NCBI GenBank assembly: GCA_000783305.1
Contig: JROE01000005.1
Span: forward strand, 124,001-188,000
From: Sphingobacteriaceae bacterium DW12
GTDB lineage: Bacteria; Bacteroidota; Bacteroidia; Sphingobacteriales; Sphingobacteriaceae
DNA: 64,000 nucleotides
Direction: 5' to 3'
The notes under the pieces are model-generated. The model did not search any database, was not told the origin of the DNA, and was given only the letters and a program-made list of their open reading frames with translations. Of this stretch, positions 63,714 through 64,000 are shown piece after piece; position 1 is the stretch's first letter; the number at the start of each line of letters is the position of its first letter. A program made the position numbers and the translations under genes.

Positions 63714-64000
63714 ATGAAAAGTAGACTATTTGCGCTCCCCTTGGCCTTGATGATGGCAGGTTGTATGCAATCAAAGAGCGGAAAAGAGCATGGAGTAAGG
63801 TTTATCACCCTGGATCCTGGACACTTTCATGCTGCACTTGTCCAAAAATCGATGTATCCAGATACAGATACAACGGTATGGGTGTATGCACCCAAAGGAA
63901 AGGATGTAGAGCTGCACTTGGAAAAGATAAATGCCTACAATAGACGTGATGACAATCCCACTACTTGGAAAGAAGAGGTGTATCTTGGAGACGATTATCT
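63714..64000 (+). CDS. Gfo/Idh/MocA-type oxidoreductase lipoprotein, 5' part
   Basis: Starts at ATG 63714 just after the previous stop (an ATG at 63705 would overlap it) and runs off the window. It has a lipobox-like signal (MMAGC) and then VRFITLDPGHFHAALVQKSMYPDT, a start I associate with large periplasmic Gfo/Idh/MocA-like proteins that have an extra C-terminal domain. The fold cannot be confirmed from 95 residues. Third gene of the ThuA operon. Confidence 0.78.
   Translation, partial: MKSRLFALPLALMMAGCMQSKSGKEHGVRFITLDPGHFHAALVQKSMYPDTDTTVWVYAPKGKDVELHLEKINAYNRRDDNPTTWKEEVYLGDDY

Overview
The window looks like a chromosomal segment from a member of the Bacteroidota, most likely Sphingobacteriaceae (Sphingobacterium- or Pedobacter-like). 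The grounds are: promoters of the Bacteroidota type (a TAnnTTTG -7 element), FecI/FecR/TonB-receptor and HmuY/DUF4374 gene sets, an ATP synthase operon that stops at atpG without atpD/atpC, a Pif1-like helicase with a C-terminal HTH, and a moderately AT-rich composition. Species cannot be named from the sequence alone.

Layout. 1-7.8 kb: a truncated conserved gene, parE-purU, a small lipoprotein, a BlaI/BlaR1-type repressor-sensor pair whose sensor carries a 23-residue repeat and a charged coiled tail, a sugar-phosphate-isomerase-like cupin and an imelysin-like lipoprotein behind a probably structured leader. 8-16 kb: Pif1-like helicase and the ATP synthase operon (atpZ-like, a small membrane protein, atpB-E-F-H-A-G) with a strong terminator-like hairpin after atpE. 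16-25.9 kb: fabH, clpS, an outer-membrane beta-barrel receptor, a DUF1080 protein, a YjjG-type phosphatase, a two-component system, a TPR protein, and hemE and a hemJ-like gene (haem synthesis). 25.9-38.8 kb: a succinate-semialdehyde-type dehydrogenase, a DCC protein, a second two-component system directly upstream of a CzcCBA/CusCBA-type efflux operon, ribBA, an LptF/LptG permease and a START-like protein.

39.2-41.6 kb is the accessory part: tRNA-Met followed by two decaying 105-bp copies of its 3' half, an HTH regulator, a non-coding stretch with a strong promoter and a long RNA stem plus a 37-codon micro-ORF, and an ECF sigma factor with no anti-sigma partner. 41.8-49 kb: an SDR enzyme and a complete FecI-FecR-TonB receptor-lipoprotein signalling set. 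49.3-58.3 kb (minus strand): a predicted haem/iron acquisition locus with a TonB receptor, a DUF4374 lipoprotein, two HmuY-like lipoproteins and two Ig-like lipoproteins, in at least two transcription units. 59.1-64 kb: a LacI regulator with an SDR enzyme, divergent from ThuA and two Gfo/Idh/MocA oxidoreductases, the second cut by the window end; this resembles a sugar oxidation (3-keto sugar) locus and may connect with the DUF1080 protein at 20 kb.

No CRISPR array, rRNA, complete insertion sequence, integrase or prophage was seen. The most unusual items are the tRNA-derived repeats with the adjoining putative structured RNA, the repeat tail on the BlaR1-type sensor, and the twin HmuY locus with a dyad over its promoter.
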